DNA from: an uncultured Sphingomonas sp. | GTDB lineage: Bacteria; Pseudomonadota; Alphaproteobacteria; Sphingomonadales; Sphingomonadaceae | Length of the DNA stretch: 64,000 bases | Reading direction: 5' to 3' | Assembly: GCF_946478955.1 (NCBI RefSeq) | Contig: NZ_CAMLDL010000009.1 | Span: 51,480 to 115,479 of the forward strand | Part shown: in pieces, positions 9,114 through 17,551 of the stretch | Position numbering within the stretch: position 1 is the stretch's first letter | How the letters are laid out: the number at the start of each line of letters is the position of its first letter | The notes under the pieces: model-generated | Database searches by the model: none | The model's input: the letters and a program-made list of their open reading frames with translations, nothing else | Told to the model about the DNA's origin: nothing | Position numbers and translations under genes: made by a program

Positions 9114-9518
9114 TTGTCCGATACTGCCCCTGCGCCCGCCGCTGCGACCGATCCGGTCGACGTCGAGGCGCTGCATGCGCTTGTCATGAAAAGCCTCGAT
9201 GACGACCAGGCGGTCGAAGTCGTGACGATCCCGCTTGCCGGCAAGTCGTCGATCGCCGATCATATGGTGATCGCGTCGGGTCGCTCGACGCGCCAAGTTG
9301 CATCGATGGCCACAAAATTGGCCGACAAGATCAAGCAGCAGTTCGGCCGAATTGTTCGCGTCGAAGGCCTGCCGACGGCGGATTGGGTCCTGCTCGATGC
9401 CGACGATGTTATCGTCCATCTGTTCCGGCCTGAAGTCCGCACCTTCTATAATCTGGAACGGATGTGGGCGTTCGGGGATGACGATAAGCCCGCCAAGCCC
9501 GCCAGCGCCGGCGCCTGA
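9114..9518 (+). CDS. rsfS: Ribosome silencing factor RsfS
   Basis: Binds ribosomal protein L14 on the 50S subunit and blocks subunit joining in stationary phase or starvation. 134 residues. The conserved core includes VVTIPLAGKSSIADHMVIASGRSTRQV, GLPTADWVLLDADDVIVHLF and EVRTFYNLERMW. The start is a TTG at 9114, because GGAG at 9105-9108 is well placed. The protein then begins MSDTAPAPAA, matching the usual N-terminal length; upstream in-frame starts lie inside nadD. A short Pro/Ala/Lys tail follows the domain. Confidence 0.93.
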   Translation: MSDTAPAPAAATDPVDVEALHALVMKSLDDDQAVEVVTIPLAGKSSIADHMVIASGRSTRQVASMATKLADKIKQQFGRIVRVEGLPTADWVLLDADDVIVHLFRPEVRTFYNLERMWAFGDDDKPAKPASAGA

Positions 9519-9536
9519 GCGCCACACGGGAAGCCG

Positions 9537-9959
9537 ATGCTTCTCCATATCATTGCCCGCGGCAAGATCGGTCGGTCGCCAGAGGCGGAGCTCGTCGAGC
9601 GCTATTTGAAGCGCATTGCCTGGCCGACAAAAGTTACCGAATTGCCTGACCGGGGCGGGACTATGCCGGCGGGCGCCGCCAATGCAGTGACGATCGTGCT
9701 TGATGAACGCGGCAAGGCCATGGGATCGGCCGATTTCGCCCGTAAACTGGAAGGGTGGCGCGATACTGGGCGCCGCGAGGCGCGATTCCTGATTGGCGCC
9801 GCAGACGGCCATGACGGCGATCTGCGAAACGGCGCCGATCTGTTGTTGAGTTTTGGACCGGCGACATGGCCGCACATGATGGCCCGCGCGATGCTGGCCG
9901 AACAATTGTTTCGCGCGACTAGCATCCTCGCCGGCCACCCCTATCATCGGGAGGGATGA
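9537..9959 (+). CDS. rlmH: 23S rRNA (pseudouridine1915-N3)-methyltransferase RlmH
   Basis: SPOUT-class enzyme that methylates pseudouridine 1915 in helix 69 of 23S rRNA on assembled ribosomes. 140 residues, the usual size. Family motifs: LDERGKAMGSADFARKL, FLIGAADGHDGDL and the C-terminal LAEQLFRATSILAGHPYHR that forms the trefoil knot. Its TGA (9957-9959) overlaps the ATG of the envC-like gene at 9956, indicating translational coupling. Confidence 0.95.
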   Translation: MLLHIIARGKIGRSPEAELVERYLKRIAWPTKVTELPDRGGTMPAGAANAVTIVLDERGKAMGSADFARKLEGWRDTGRREARFLIGAADGHDGDLRNGADLLLSFGPATWPHMMARAMLAEQLFRATSILAGHPYHREG

Positions 9960-11140
9960 TGCGCGCCCTTCCCTTTCTTGTCGCGGCCACCCTGCCCCTG
10001 GTTGCGGCAGCGGCGCCGGTCTTGCCGCGGGGGCCAAGCGCCGACCAGCAACTGGTCGATGCCCGCAGGGATGCTGCCAATTCCGCACGCGAACTGGGTC
10101 GGCTGGAGGCAGCGGTGCAGAACGCCAACGACGAAGTGGCGCGGCGCAAGGCGGAGCAGGCCGTAGCGGCGGCGGCCATTACCGACGCCGAGGCGCGGAT
10201 AGGGGAGGCCGATGCTGAAGCGCGCCTCGCCGACGCCCGAGCGGCCTATGGAAAGGCGCGGCTGGATCGTGAGCGCGCACCCATCGCCGGATTGATTGGC
10301 GGCCTTGTGGCGATTGGACGCGAGCCGCCGCTGCTGGCCCTTTTCGATGGCACGTCACCCGAAGAGCTGGTCCGACTGAAAGCATTGGTCGATGTGATTG
10401 ACCCGATCATTCGGCAGCGGACGGCGCAGCTGGCAGCACAATATGAGGCTCAGCAAAGGCTGGCGGCAACGGCGCAGACGGCGCGCAGGCGCCTCGCGGA
10501 GAATCGCACCCTCCTGACGCAGCGGCAGGTGAAATTCGCCGCGTTGGAGGCTGCTGCCGCCGGTCGGGCAGCAAGCCTTACCAACCAATCGGTTTCGGCG
10601 GGCGACCGCGTCCTTGCCGATCAGGAAATGTTACAAGGCGCAGAAGCCGCCGCTCGGTCGCAGGGAAGCGCCTTGGTACAGGCCCGCACGCTTGCCGCAC
10701 TTGGTCTGTCACCGCCAAGGCCGGTGGCGGGCGATGCCGCCCTGCCCACCAGCGACTTTGCCTATATGATCCCGGTTGATGCGCCGGTGATCGATGGCGT
10801 CGGGTCGATCAGCAGGGCGGGAATTGTCGCCCGCGGAACCCGATTCAACGCGCAGCGGGGAGCCCCCCTTGTTGCGCCGGCATCGGGCACCATTCGGTTC
10901 GCGGGGCCGTTCCGCAGCACGGGAGGCGTTATCATTATCGACCATGGCAAGGGCCGAACCAGCCTGCTGCTTGGAGTCGCATCAACCCTAAAGAAGGGGG
11001 AGAAGGTCGCCATTGGTCAGAAAATTGGAATTGCCACGGGCGATGTTGATGTCGAATTTCGGGACAATGGGCGCATTTTGTCGCCTGCCTTCATCGCAGC
11101 TTCATCTCCCCCGCTGTCCAATGCCGTCAGAACCCGCTAA
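9956..11140 (+). CDS. envC: EnvC-like murein hydrolase activator with degenerate LytM domain
   Basis: 394 residues. Signal peptide (MMRALPFLVAATLPLVAAAAP), long coiled coil (about residues 30-240), then a C-terminal LytM/peptidase M23 domain (about 280-390, with RGAPLVAPASGTIRFAGPF and GVIIIDHG). The zinc-binding residues of active M23 enzymes are not in place: there is no HxxxD before the APASG strand, and the HxH is replaced by DVDVEF. This matches EnvC, which activates cell-separation amidases rather than cutting peptidoglycan itself. It lies directly upstream of ctpA, an envC-ctpA order conserved in many proteobacteria. Confidence 0.85.
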   Translation: MMRALPFLVAATLPLVAAAAPVLPRGPSADQQLVDARRDAANSARELGRLEAAVQNANDEVARRKAEQAVAAAAITDAEARIGEADAEARLADARAAYGKARLDRERAPIAGLIGGLVAIGREPPLLALFDGTSPEELVRLKALVDVIDPIIRQRTAQLAAQYEAQQRLAATAQTARRRLAENRTLLTQRQVKFAALEAAAAGRAASLTNQSVSAGDRVLADQEMLQGAEAAARSQGSALVQARTLAALGLSPPRPVAGDAALPTSDFAYMIPVDAPVIDGVGSISRAGIVARGTRFNAQRGAPLVAPASGTIRFAGPFRSTGGVIIIDHGKGRTSLLLGVASTLKKGEKVAIGQKIGIATGDVDVEFRDNGRILSPAFIAASSPPLSNAVRTR

Positions 11141-11173
11141 TCTGCCCGGCGAATTAGTCCAGGAAGTCATACG

Positions 11174-12511
11174 ATGAGCCGCATCGCCAAATTTCTCCCG
11201 CCCCTCGCACTCGTCGGCGCATTGTCGATGGTGCCAATCGCGACAACCGCAATGGCCGCCGCCGAATCCGATACGCAGAAGGAGCTTGAAACCTTCTTCG
11301 ACGTGTTTGAACGGGTCCGCGCCAATTATGTCGACAAGGTCGATGACCATACGCTGATCAAGGGTGCAATCGACGGCATGTTGTCTGCGCTGGACCCCCA
11401 CAGCAGCTATGCCGAAGCATCGGACTTTACCCAGTTGAAGACGACAACTGATGGCAATTACGGCGGCCTCGGCCTTAGCGTGTCGTCCGAAGATGGTGCG
11501 GTGAAAGTCATCGCGCCGACCGAAGACAGTCCCGCCGACCGCGCAGGGATCAAGGCCGGCGATTTCATCACCCATATCAACGGTGAATTTCTGTATGGCT
11601 ACTCCCTCGACGAAGCGGTGGAGAAGATGCGAGGCAAGCCCGGTACCGCCATCAAGCTGACCATCGTGCGGCCGGGCCGCGACAAACCCTTCGACGTCAC
11701 CGTCGTCCGTGAGAAAATTGAGCTGAAGCCGGTGAAATGGGAGGTCAAGAATCGCATCGGCATCGTCAATATCAATGGATTTTCCGCCAATACTGGTGCC
11801 CTGACGCGCGAAGCGCTCATCGGAATCGACAAGGCAACTGGTGGCCAGGCGCTGGGCTATATCGTCGACCTGCGTTCCAACCCCGGCGGGCTGCTCGATC
11901 AGGCGGTTGAGGTTAGCGATGCGTTCCTTGACCAGGGCGAAGTTGTTTCAGAACGCGGACGCGAGGCGAGCGACATTGAACGTTTCTATGCCAAGCCAGG
12001 CGACCTTGCCCACGGCAAGCCGGTTATTGTTCTGGTCGACGCCGGATCGGCATCGGCGGCCGAAATTGTCGCCGGAGCATTGCAGGATCACCGCCGCGCC
12101 ATCGTGATGGGCGAACGCAGCTTCGGCAAGGGATCGGTCCAAAGCGTCATGCAGATGGGCCCGCAGGCCGCGTTGCGCCTTACGACCGCCCGCTATTACA
12201 CGCCGTCGGGCCGGTCGGTTCAGGCCGGTGGGATCGACCCAGATATCGCCGTGCCGCAGCTGAGCGATCCTGATTGGAAGACCCGGCCGCTGTTGCGTGA
12301 GGCCGACCTGCGCCGCCACCTTGTCAGCCAGGCAAAGGTGAAGGACGAAGTGCTGGAAGATGATGATCAGCCCGATCCCCGCTTCACCGCAACTGCGGAA
12401 GAACTGGAGAAGAAGGGCGTTAAGGACTTCCAGCTCGATTATGCGCTGAAAACGCTTGGGCGCCTTGCCCCGGCACCGGTGGCAGCCCCCGCCAAAAAGG
12501 CGGGTCGTTGA
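11174..12511 (+). CDS. ctpA: S41 family carboxyl-terminal processing peptidase
   Basis: Periplasmic serine/lysine protease that trims or degrades envelope proteins from the C-terminus. 445 residues. Signal peptide (MSRIAKFLPPLALVGALSMVP, cleavage after TAMAA), N-terminal helical domain (FFDVFERVRANYVDKVDDHTLI), PDZ domain (about 95-180, GLGLSVSSEDGAV), then the catalytic core. The serine motif is GSASAAE (residues 291-297), and the general-base lysine is in GKGSVQ. The start ATG follows AGGAAG. The C-terminal tail beyond the core is charged. The stop overlaps the dsbB start (TGATG). Confidence 0.95.
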   Translation: MSRIAKFLPPLALVGALSMVPIATTAMAAAESDTQKELETFFDVFERVRANYVDKVDDHTLIKGAIDGMLSALDPHSSYAEASDFTQLKTTTDGNYGGLGLSVSSEDGAVKVIAPTEDSPADRAGIKAGDFITHINGEFLYGYSLDEAVEKMRGKPGTAIKLTIVRPGRDKPFDVTVVREKIELKPVKWEVKNRIGIVNINGFSANTGALTREALIGIDKATGGQALGYIVDLRSNPGGLLDQAVEVSDAFLDQGEVVSERGREASDIERFYAKPGDLAHGKPVIVLVDAGSASAAEIVAGALQDHRRAIVMGERSFGKGSVQSVMQMGPQAALRLTTARYYTPSGRSVQAGGIDPDIAVPQLSDPDWKTRPLLREADLRRHLVSQAKVKDEVLEDDDQPDPRFTATAEELEKKGVKDFQLDYALKTLGRLAPAPVAAPAKKAGR

Positions 12512-13005
12512 TGCTGGCGCCGCCGCAACAGCAATCGACGGAGTCACTTGCGACCGCCCGGCTATTGGCCTTTGCGATTCCCGTGACGCTGCTGGCCGGC
12601 GCCTACGGGTCGCAGATTTTCGGAGGGCTTTGGCCCTGTGAAATGTGCTGGTGGCAACGCTATGCCCATTTCGCGGCGCTACCCTTTGCTATTGCCGCCT
12701 TGGTGTCGCCGCTGAATGCGCCTCAGACCAGGCCGCTGACCCTGCTAGCGGCGCTGGCAATTGCGGTTTCGGGCCTTATCGGCGCTTATCATGCGGGCGT
12801 GGAATGGAAGATACTGCCTGGCCTTACCACCTGCACCGCCGGCGGGCAGAAGAGCCTACAGGACATTTTGAACACGCCGATGATCCAATGCGATCAGGTC
12901 CAGTGGGACTTGTTGGGTGTGTCGCTGGCCGGATGGAACGCGCTGTTTTCGCTGAGTGGGGCCGCGCTAATCTTCTGGCTCGCGCTTCGCCGGAAAAGCG
13001 CATGA
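12511..13005 (+). CDS. dsbB: Disulfide bond formation protein B
   Basis: Inner-membrane quinone reductase that re-oxidises DsbA-type thiol oxidases in the periplasm. 164 residues, four membrane segments. The first redox pair is CEMC after the first segment (GGLWPCEMCWWQRY), and the second periplasmic loop holds the other cysteine pair (LTTCTAGG and IQCDQ). It starts at ATG 12511, sharing a base with the ctpA stop. Its own TGA overlaps the coq7 start. Likely substrates in this window include the DsbA-like lipoprotein at 23.2-24.0 kb and the four-cysteine secreted protein at 13.6 kb (inference). Confidence 0.92.
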   Translation: MLAPPQQQSTESLATARLLAFAIPVTLLAGAYGSQIFGGLWPCEMCWWQRYAHFAALPFAIAALVSPLNAPQTRPLTLLAALAIAVSGLIGAYHAGVEWKILPGLTTCTAGGQKSLQDILNTPMIQCDQVQWDLLGVSLAGWNALFSLSGAALIFWLALRRKSA

Positions 13006-13538
13006 CCGATTGGCGACCGGGTCAGCACAAGGCCGACGTGGATTCGATGATCCGGGTCGACCAGGCGGGCGAATTTGGTGCCAAGCGCATCTACGAGGGC
13101 CAGCTTGCGGTGCTGGGTCGAGGGTCGGCCGCCGCTCACGAGGTCGCGCGAATGGCCGCCCAGGAACAGGAGCATCTCGACCGCTTCAACCAGTTGATGG
13201 GCGAACGGCGGGTCCGGCCGACTGCGCTCCAGCCCTTCTGGAACGTCGCCGGCTTTGCCCTTGGCGCTGCGACCGCCCTGATCAGTGAAAAGGCAGCGAT
13301 GGCGTGTACCGACGCCATTGAGACCGAGATTGATAAACATTATGCGGAGCAGCTGGCCGAGCTTGGCGAGACTGATCCGGAATTGAGCGCCGATATTGCC
13401 CGGTTCCAGGCCGAAGAATTGGAGCATCGGGCCACAGCGCGTGAACATGGATCACAGGAAGCGATAGGCTATCCGGTTCTGACGGCGGCCATCCGCATCG
13501 GCTGCCGGGCGGCAATCGAACTTTCGAAGCGTATTTGA
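13002..13538 (+). CDS. coq7: Demethoxyubiquinone hydroxylase (COQ7/CLK-1 family)
   Basis: Di-iron mono-oxygenase for the late hydroxylation in ubiquinone synthesis. 178 residues. The carboxylate-bridged di-iron ligand set is visible: Glu in QAGEFGAKRIYEGQ, the EQEH pair, a Glu in the DAIETEIDKHY helix and the second EELEH pair. The start is the ATG at 13002, which overlaps the dsbB stop. A longer frame open from 12645 is only read-through in the other phase of dsbB. Placement beside dsbB is sensible, since DsbB feeds electrons into ubiquinone. Confidence 0.95.
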   Translation: MTDWRPGQHKADVDSMIRVDQAGEFGAKRIYEGQLAVLGRGSAAAHEVARMAAQEQEHLDRFNQLMGERRVRPTALQPFWNVAGFALGAATALISEKAAMACTDAIETEIDKHYAEQLAELGETDPELSADIARFQAEELEHRATAREHGSQEAIGYPVLTAAIRIGCRAAIELSKRI

Positions 13539-13597
13539 ACGGAACTCAAAGGGCGGCTCAACCGCTGTACCGGCGAATTGGAAGGATTTGAGAGACA

Positions 13598-13993
13598 ATG
13601 TCGACGCTGAAGCTTCTGGCCCTGTCCGTAGCGGTAGTGGTGCCAACGCTGATCCCCGCAACCCCGGCCGTCGCCCAGCGGGTCAACGAAATTGTCGTAT
13701 TCGGAAATGACCCCTGCCCGCGGTCGACCGACAGCGACATTTTCGTCTGTTCGCGCAAGAGCGAACGGGAACGCTATCGGATCCCCGAAAAGCTCCGTCC
13801 CAGCGGCACCTATCAGGAACGGCAGAGTTGGGCCAATCGCGCCAAGGCGTTCGAAACCTATGGCCGCACCGGCGTTAACAGCTGCTCGCCGGTTGGGCCG
13901 GGTGGTTGGACCGGCTGCACACAGCAGCTGATCAAGCAGGCGTTCGACGAGCGTAAGGAACAGTCCGAGACCGATACGGCGCCGGAAGAGTGA
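13598..13993 (+). CDS. Secreted four-cysteine protein, GPGGWTGC family (copy A)
   Basis: 131 residues. Signal peptide (MSTLKLLALSVAVVVPTLIP, cleavage after AVAQ). The mature part holds exactly four cysteines, at 40, 51, 96 and 107, so two Cx10C pairs. Conserved stretches are DIFVCSRKSERERYRIP and SCSPVGPGGWTGC. A second gene in this window (61868-62233, minus strand) has the same four cysteines with identical spacing and the same GPGGWTGC block. I recognise no named domain. Export plus even cysteine number suggests disulfide bonds formed by the Dsb system, whose dsbB lies 0.6 kb upstream. The 41-bp hairpin array begins at its stop codon. Function unknown. Confidence 0.75.
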   Translation: MSTLKLLALSVAVVVPTLIPATPAVAQRVNEIVVFGNDPCPRSTDSDIFVCSRKSERERYRIPEKLRPSGTYQERQSWANRAKAFETYGRTGVNSCSPVGPGGWTGCTQQLIKQAFDERKEQSETDTAPEE

Positions 13994-14130
13994 TCCCGAC
14001 GCGCCAGTCCTGGGGACTGGTGCCAAAGGGATCACCGCAGCGCGCCAGTCCTGGGGACTGGTGCCAAAGGGATCACCGCAGCGCGCCATTGCGAAGGACT
14101 GGTGCCAACCGCATCAAGGCGACGCGCCAG
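13992..14130 (+). repeat. 41-bp tandem array of hairpin units
   Basis: Units start at 14001, 14042 and 14083, with a truncated fourth at 14124 (GCGCCAG), all in exact 41-bp phase. Units 1 and 2 each hold a perfect CCAGTCC/GGACTGG palindrome with a TGG loop. G-U pairing extends it to a 10-bp stem in RNA (14001-14023 and 14042-14064). Unit 3 keeps the right arm (GGACTGGTGC) but has a diverged left arm. Linkers read GGGATCACCGCA. The array fills most of the 188-bp gap between copy A of the four-cysteine family and the peptide transporter. It may act as a transcript-end structure or a REP-like element; there are no CRISPR-type spacers. Confidence 0.85.
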
Positions 14131-14181
14131 CTATGATTTTCCTGCTTCCCTTCGCTCCCCGTAACGCTAGGCTCCGCGCCC

Positions 14182-15582
14182 ATGAGTATTGCCGACGCCA
14201 CGCCCGACTTTGAAGAAGATTTCAAAGTCGACGACAAGAACGACCGCGCCTTCCTGGGCCACCCGAAAGGGCTCGGCTACCTATCCATCGTCGAAGGATG
14301 CGAACGCTTTTCCTATTATTCCATGCAGACGCTGCTGACGCTCTACATGGTCAATTATCTGCTGCTGCCCGGCAAAATGGAGCATGTGGTCGGCCTCGAA
14401 TGGCTGCGCAACCATCATTGGGACGGGTTGACTGGCCAGCCGCTTAGCAGCGCGATTTTCGGCGATTATACCTCACTTGTTTATCTAACGCCCATCCTGG
14501 GCGGGATTGTCGCGGACCGTTTTATTGGCCGCAGGGCCGCCTTGATTGCCGGCGGCGTCATCATGGCGATCGGCCACTTCCTGATGGCATTTGAGGGCCT
14601 GTTTATTTTTGCCCTTCTGTCGCTGATCGTTGGTGTTGGCCTGTTCAAGGGCAATATCGCCAGCCAGGTCGGCGCGCTTTACAAGGATAATGACCTGCGC
14701 CGCGCCATGGCGTTCCAGATCTTTTATATCGCCATCAACGTTAGCGTCATCGCCGCGCCCCTGATCAGTGGTACGCTCGGTGAAAAGGTGGGCTGGCACT
14801 GGGGATTTGGTTGTGCCGGCGTAGTGATGGTTGTCGGCCTGCTGTTGTTCCTCAAGGGCCAGAAATATCTGCCAGACAATATCCCGCACAAGGCAAGCGA
14901 TGGGCCGCGCGAGAAGATGAGCCAGGGTGATTGGGGCCGCGTGATCGCGCTGTGTCTACTGGTCCCCGCAATGGCCGTGGCGCTGCTCACCAACCAGGAA
15001 ATCTTCAACGCCTATCTGGTGTGGGCGGACCAGAGCTTTCAGTTGACCTTCTTTGGCGTCACCGTGCCGACGACCTGGATGATCACCATCGACGCGACGC
15101 TGTCATTTTCCATGCTGGTCGCCGTCGCGGCGTTCTGGGCCTGGTGGGGAAAGCGCCGCAAGGAGCCTGACGAACTTGGCAAGATGATCATCGGTAGCTT
15201 TTTCACCATTGCCGGCGGCCTGTGCCTCTACATCGCCGCGTTGACGCAAGGGCCCGGCAAGATCGGTTTGTTCTGGCCGGTGATGTTTCACCTGATGAAT
15301 TCGATCGGTTTCGCCAACATCCTGCCGGTCAGCCTGGCGCTGTTCACCAAGGTCGCGCCCAAGGCGCTCAATTCGACCGTGGTAGGCATTTATTACCTCG
15401 CCTTCTTCATGGCCAACAAGATTGTCGGCCACGTCGGCGAATGGTTCAGCACCATGCCCACCACAACGTTCTGGCTAATCCATGTGGCCAGCGCATGCGT
15501 TGGGCTTCTCGCCTTCATCCTGTTCAAAATGCTGGTTGCGAACAGGATGGTGGCAAAGGACGTCGGACTAGACCCCGCCTGA
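14182..15582 (+). CDS. POT/PTR-family proton-dependent peptide transporter
   Basis: 466 residues with about twelve to fourteen membrane segments. It imports di- and tripeptides with protons across the inner membrane. Signature: GYLSIVEGCERFSYYSMQTLLTLYM in segment 1 (the ExxERFxYY-type motif of the family, here EGCERFSYY), and the GRRAALIAGGVIMAIGHF MFS loop. FQIFYIAINVS is the second PTR2 signature region. It is convergent with the secreted CocE/NonD hydrolase (12 bp between stops), which could supply short peptides; that link is inference. Confidence 0.9.
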   Translation: MSIADATPDFEEDFKVDDKNDRAFLGHPKGLGYLSIVEGCERFSYYSMQTLLTLYMVNYLLLPGKMEHVVGLEWLRNHHWDGLTGQPLSSAIFGDYTSLVYLTPILGGIVADRFIGRRAALIAGGVIMAIGHFLMAFEGLFIFALLSLIVGVGLFKGNIASQVGALYKDNDLRRAMAFQIFYIAINVSVIAAPLISGTLGEKVGWHWGFGCAGVVMVVGLLLFLKGQKYLPDNIPHKASDGPREKMSQGDWGRVIALCLLVPAMAVALLTNQEIFNAYLVWADQSFQLTFFGVTVPTTWMITIDATLSFSMLVAVAAFWAWWGKRRKEPDELGKMIIGSFFTIAGGLCLYIAALTQGPGKIGLFWPVMFHLMNSIGFANILPVSLALFTKVAPKALNSTVVGIYYLAFFMANKIVGHVGEWFSTMPTTTFWLIHVASACVGLLAFILFKMLVANRMVAKDVGLDPA

Positions 15583-15594
15583 GGTGGCGGACTG

Positions 15595-17493
15595 TTAGTT
15601 GACGACGGGCAGGTAAATCGCGCTCGGCGTCGCGCCGCCATAATAGACCTTTTGCGTCGCCACCCGATAATCCCCCTTCTTCGCATAGAAGATGTTGGGG
15701 ACAAAGGTTTGCGGATTGCGATCATAGACCGGGAAGAGGCTCGACTGCACTTGCACCATGATGCGATGTCCCGGAAGGAAGACATGGTTCACATTGGGCA
15801 GGTCGAAGCGATAGCGTTCGGCCTTGCCGGGCTTCAGGGCCCGTGGTTTGGCAAAGCTGTCGACATAGCGGCCGCGAAAAATTTCAATGCCGATGGGTAG
15901 CTCAAAACCTTCCATCGCTGGCTTTGCGCCCTGGCCCTGACCTTCATTTGCGTCGTCGGGATAGACGTCGATGAGTTTTACCACCCAATCGCTGTCGGTG
16001 CCGCTGGTTGAGGCGAACAGGTCGACGGCCGGGGCACCCATGATGTGAACGGGTTTGGTCAGCACATCGCCGGTGAAGGAAATGACATCGGGTCTATCCG
16101 TCACAAACCGCTGGTCACGAACGAGCCACGCCTTCCATTGGTCGCCGTCCCCCGTCACGGGCCTGGCGGTGTAGGGAATTGGCTTCGCCGGATCGGAGAC
16201 ATAGGCAACCGAGCCGTTGCTGCTGGATGGAGCGAAGCTGACCGACGCGCCGGCGGTCAGATATAGCGGCGTGGGCTTGCCCATCGGCCACGCCGGGCTT
16301 TCCTGCCACTGATCAATTCCGGTCGCATAGGTCAGCGCGGCGGGCGTAGACGGATCTGGCGCGCCCTTCAGATGGTGGTCAAGAAAGGGTTTCATCCACC
16401 GTTGCCGCCACTGGAGCGCGGTATCGCCTGCGAAGGTCAGATCTCCCAGCTCATATCCATAATGGTTGGCGCCGCTATGCCGCCATGGTCCGATCACGAG
16501 GTGGAGCAGGCCGGTCCCTTCATATTTATCCTTCAGCGCCTTGTAGACCGCCGGGGCGCCATAACTGTCCTCCTGATCCCACTGGCCCAGTTCCAGCATC
16601 GTCGGAACGGTGAGCGGGTGCGCCGCCATCCATTGATCGACCGCCTGTTCTGACCAGAATTCGGTGTAGGCCGGATTCTGAAACAGCTTCTGTACGAAGG
16701 GGTAGTGGCTAGCACCCAGGCTCTCGGCGTAATCAGCCATTGAACCGGCCTTGAGCAATTTGGTGTAAAGGTCGCCGCCCCCAGTCGCGATGCCGCCGTC
16801 ATCGCCCTTGGCCGTGCTCTGGCTGACGGCGAAGTCGATGCTGCTGGGACGGAACGCGCCATTGTGAAACCAATCGTCGCCGCGCCAGCCATCGACCATG
16901 GGACTTTCTGGAACGGCCGCCTTCAACGCCGGGTGAGGATTGATTTCCGCCGCCAGCGTCAGGAAACCGAGGTAGGATGAGCCAATGACCCCAACCTTGC
17001 CATTGCCTTCCGGGACATTCTTCACCAGCCAGTCAATGGTGTCATACGCGTCGGTACTTTCGTCGATGCCCGTGTTATTCAGCGGGCCGACAATCGGGCG
17101 GTTCATTACGAATTGCCCTTCCGACCGATGCATACCGCGAATGTCCTGATAAACCCGGACGTAGCCGTCGTTGACGAAATCCGCGTCCATGACCGGCAGG
17201 ATGTCGACGATCTTCTGGCTGGCCGTCCTGTGGACGCTGCCAAAGGCGTCATAGGGAGTACGAGACAGGAGAATCGGGCCGCCTTTGGTCCCCTTCTTCA
17301 TCACAATTACGGTGTAAAGCTTCGTCCCGTCACGCATCGGCACCATCGCCTCCCGGCGGATGAAATCGGCGTCGGGACGAACGGCGTCGTAGCTGGCAAC
17401 CACGTCGGGCGTCATAGGCGTGACGGGCGGCGGCGGTGCGGCCGCAATCAGAGCGATAGAGGCGGCCGCGATGAAGAGCGTGGTGCGAGTCAT
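15595..17493 (-). CDS. Secreted CocE/NonD family hydrolase (X-Pro dipeptidyl-peptidase-like)
   Basis: 632 residues from the ATG at 17493: signal peptide MTRTTLFIAAASIALIAAAP, then an alpha/beta-hydrolase domain (VPMRDGTKLYTVIVMKKG, SRTPYDAFG, DIRGMHRSEG). The nucleophile is the first Ser of GVIGSSYLGF; the acid and His lie in the DLTFAG...GPWRHSG region. The C-terminal jelly-roll domain is typical of X-Pro dipeptidyl-peptidase (VHIMGAPAVDLFASTSGTDSDWVVKL, FLPGHRIMVQV). Substrates could be proline-containing peptides, esters or acylated compounds; the sequence does not decide. The frame extends to 17541, but that stretch would precede the signal peptide with a basic non-signal leader, so I use 17493. 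Confidence 0.88.
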   Translation of the reverse strand: MTRTTLFIAAASIALIAAAPPPPVTPMTPDVVASYDAVRPDADFIRREAMVPMRDGTKLYTVIVMKKGTKGGPILLSRTPYDAFGSVHRTASQKIVDILPVMDADFVNDGYVRVYQDIRGMHRSEGQFVMNRPIVGPLNNTGIDESTDAYDTIDWLVKNVPEGNGKVGVIGSSYLGFLTLAAEINPHPALKAAVPESPMVDGWRGDDWFHNGAFRPSSIDFAVSQSTAKGDDGGIATGGGDLYTKLLKAGSMADYAESLGASHYPFVQKLFQNPAYTEFWSEQAVDQWMAAHPLTVPTMLELGQWDQEDSYGAPAVYKALKDKYEGTGLLHLVIGPWRHSGANHYGYELGDLTFAGDTALQWRQRWMKPFLDHHLKGAPDPSTPAALTYATGIDQWQESPAWPMGKPTPLYLTAGASVSFAPSSSNGSVAYVSDPAKPIPYTARPVTGDGDQWKAWLVRDQRFVTDRPDVISFTGDVLTKPVHIMGAPAVDLFASTSGTDSDWVVKLIDVYPDDANEGQGQGAKPAMEGFELPIGIEIFRGRYVDSFAKPRALKPGKAERYRFDLPNVNHVFLPGHRIMVQVQSSLFPVYDRNPQTFVPNIFYAKKGDYRVATQKVYYGGATPSAIYLPVVN

Positions 17494-17551
17494 GGCAGAA
17501 ACGCTAGGCCCCTGTTTCCGTAGCGGCAAGACCGCTACCACGCTCGCCTTC

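Noticed and set aside
9069..10088. 339-residue antisense frame across rsfS, rlmH and the envC-like gene
   Set aside because: It runs antisense through three real genes, has no ribosome site and no domain; a GC shadow.
13992..14130. CRISPR array
   Set aside because: Units are head-to-tail with constant linkers and no variable spacers; only three to four copies and no cas genes nearby.
17494..17541. N-terminal extension of the CocE/NonD hydrolase
   Set aside because: It would put 16 residues before a clean signal peptide, so the ATG at 17493 is the better start.
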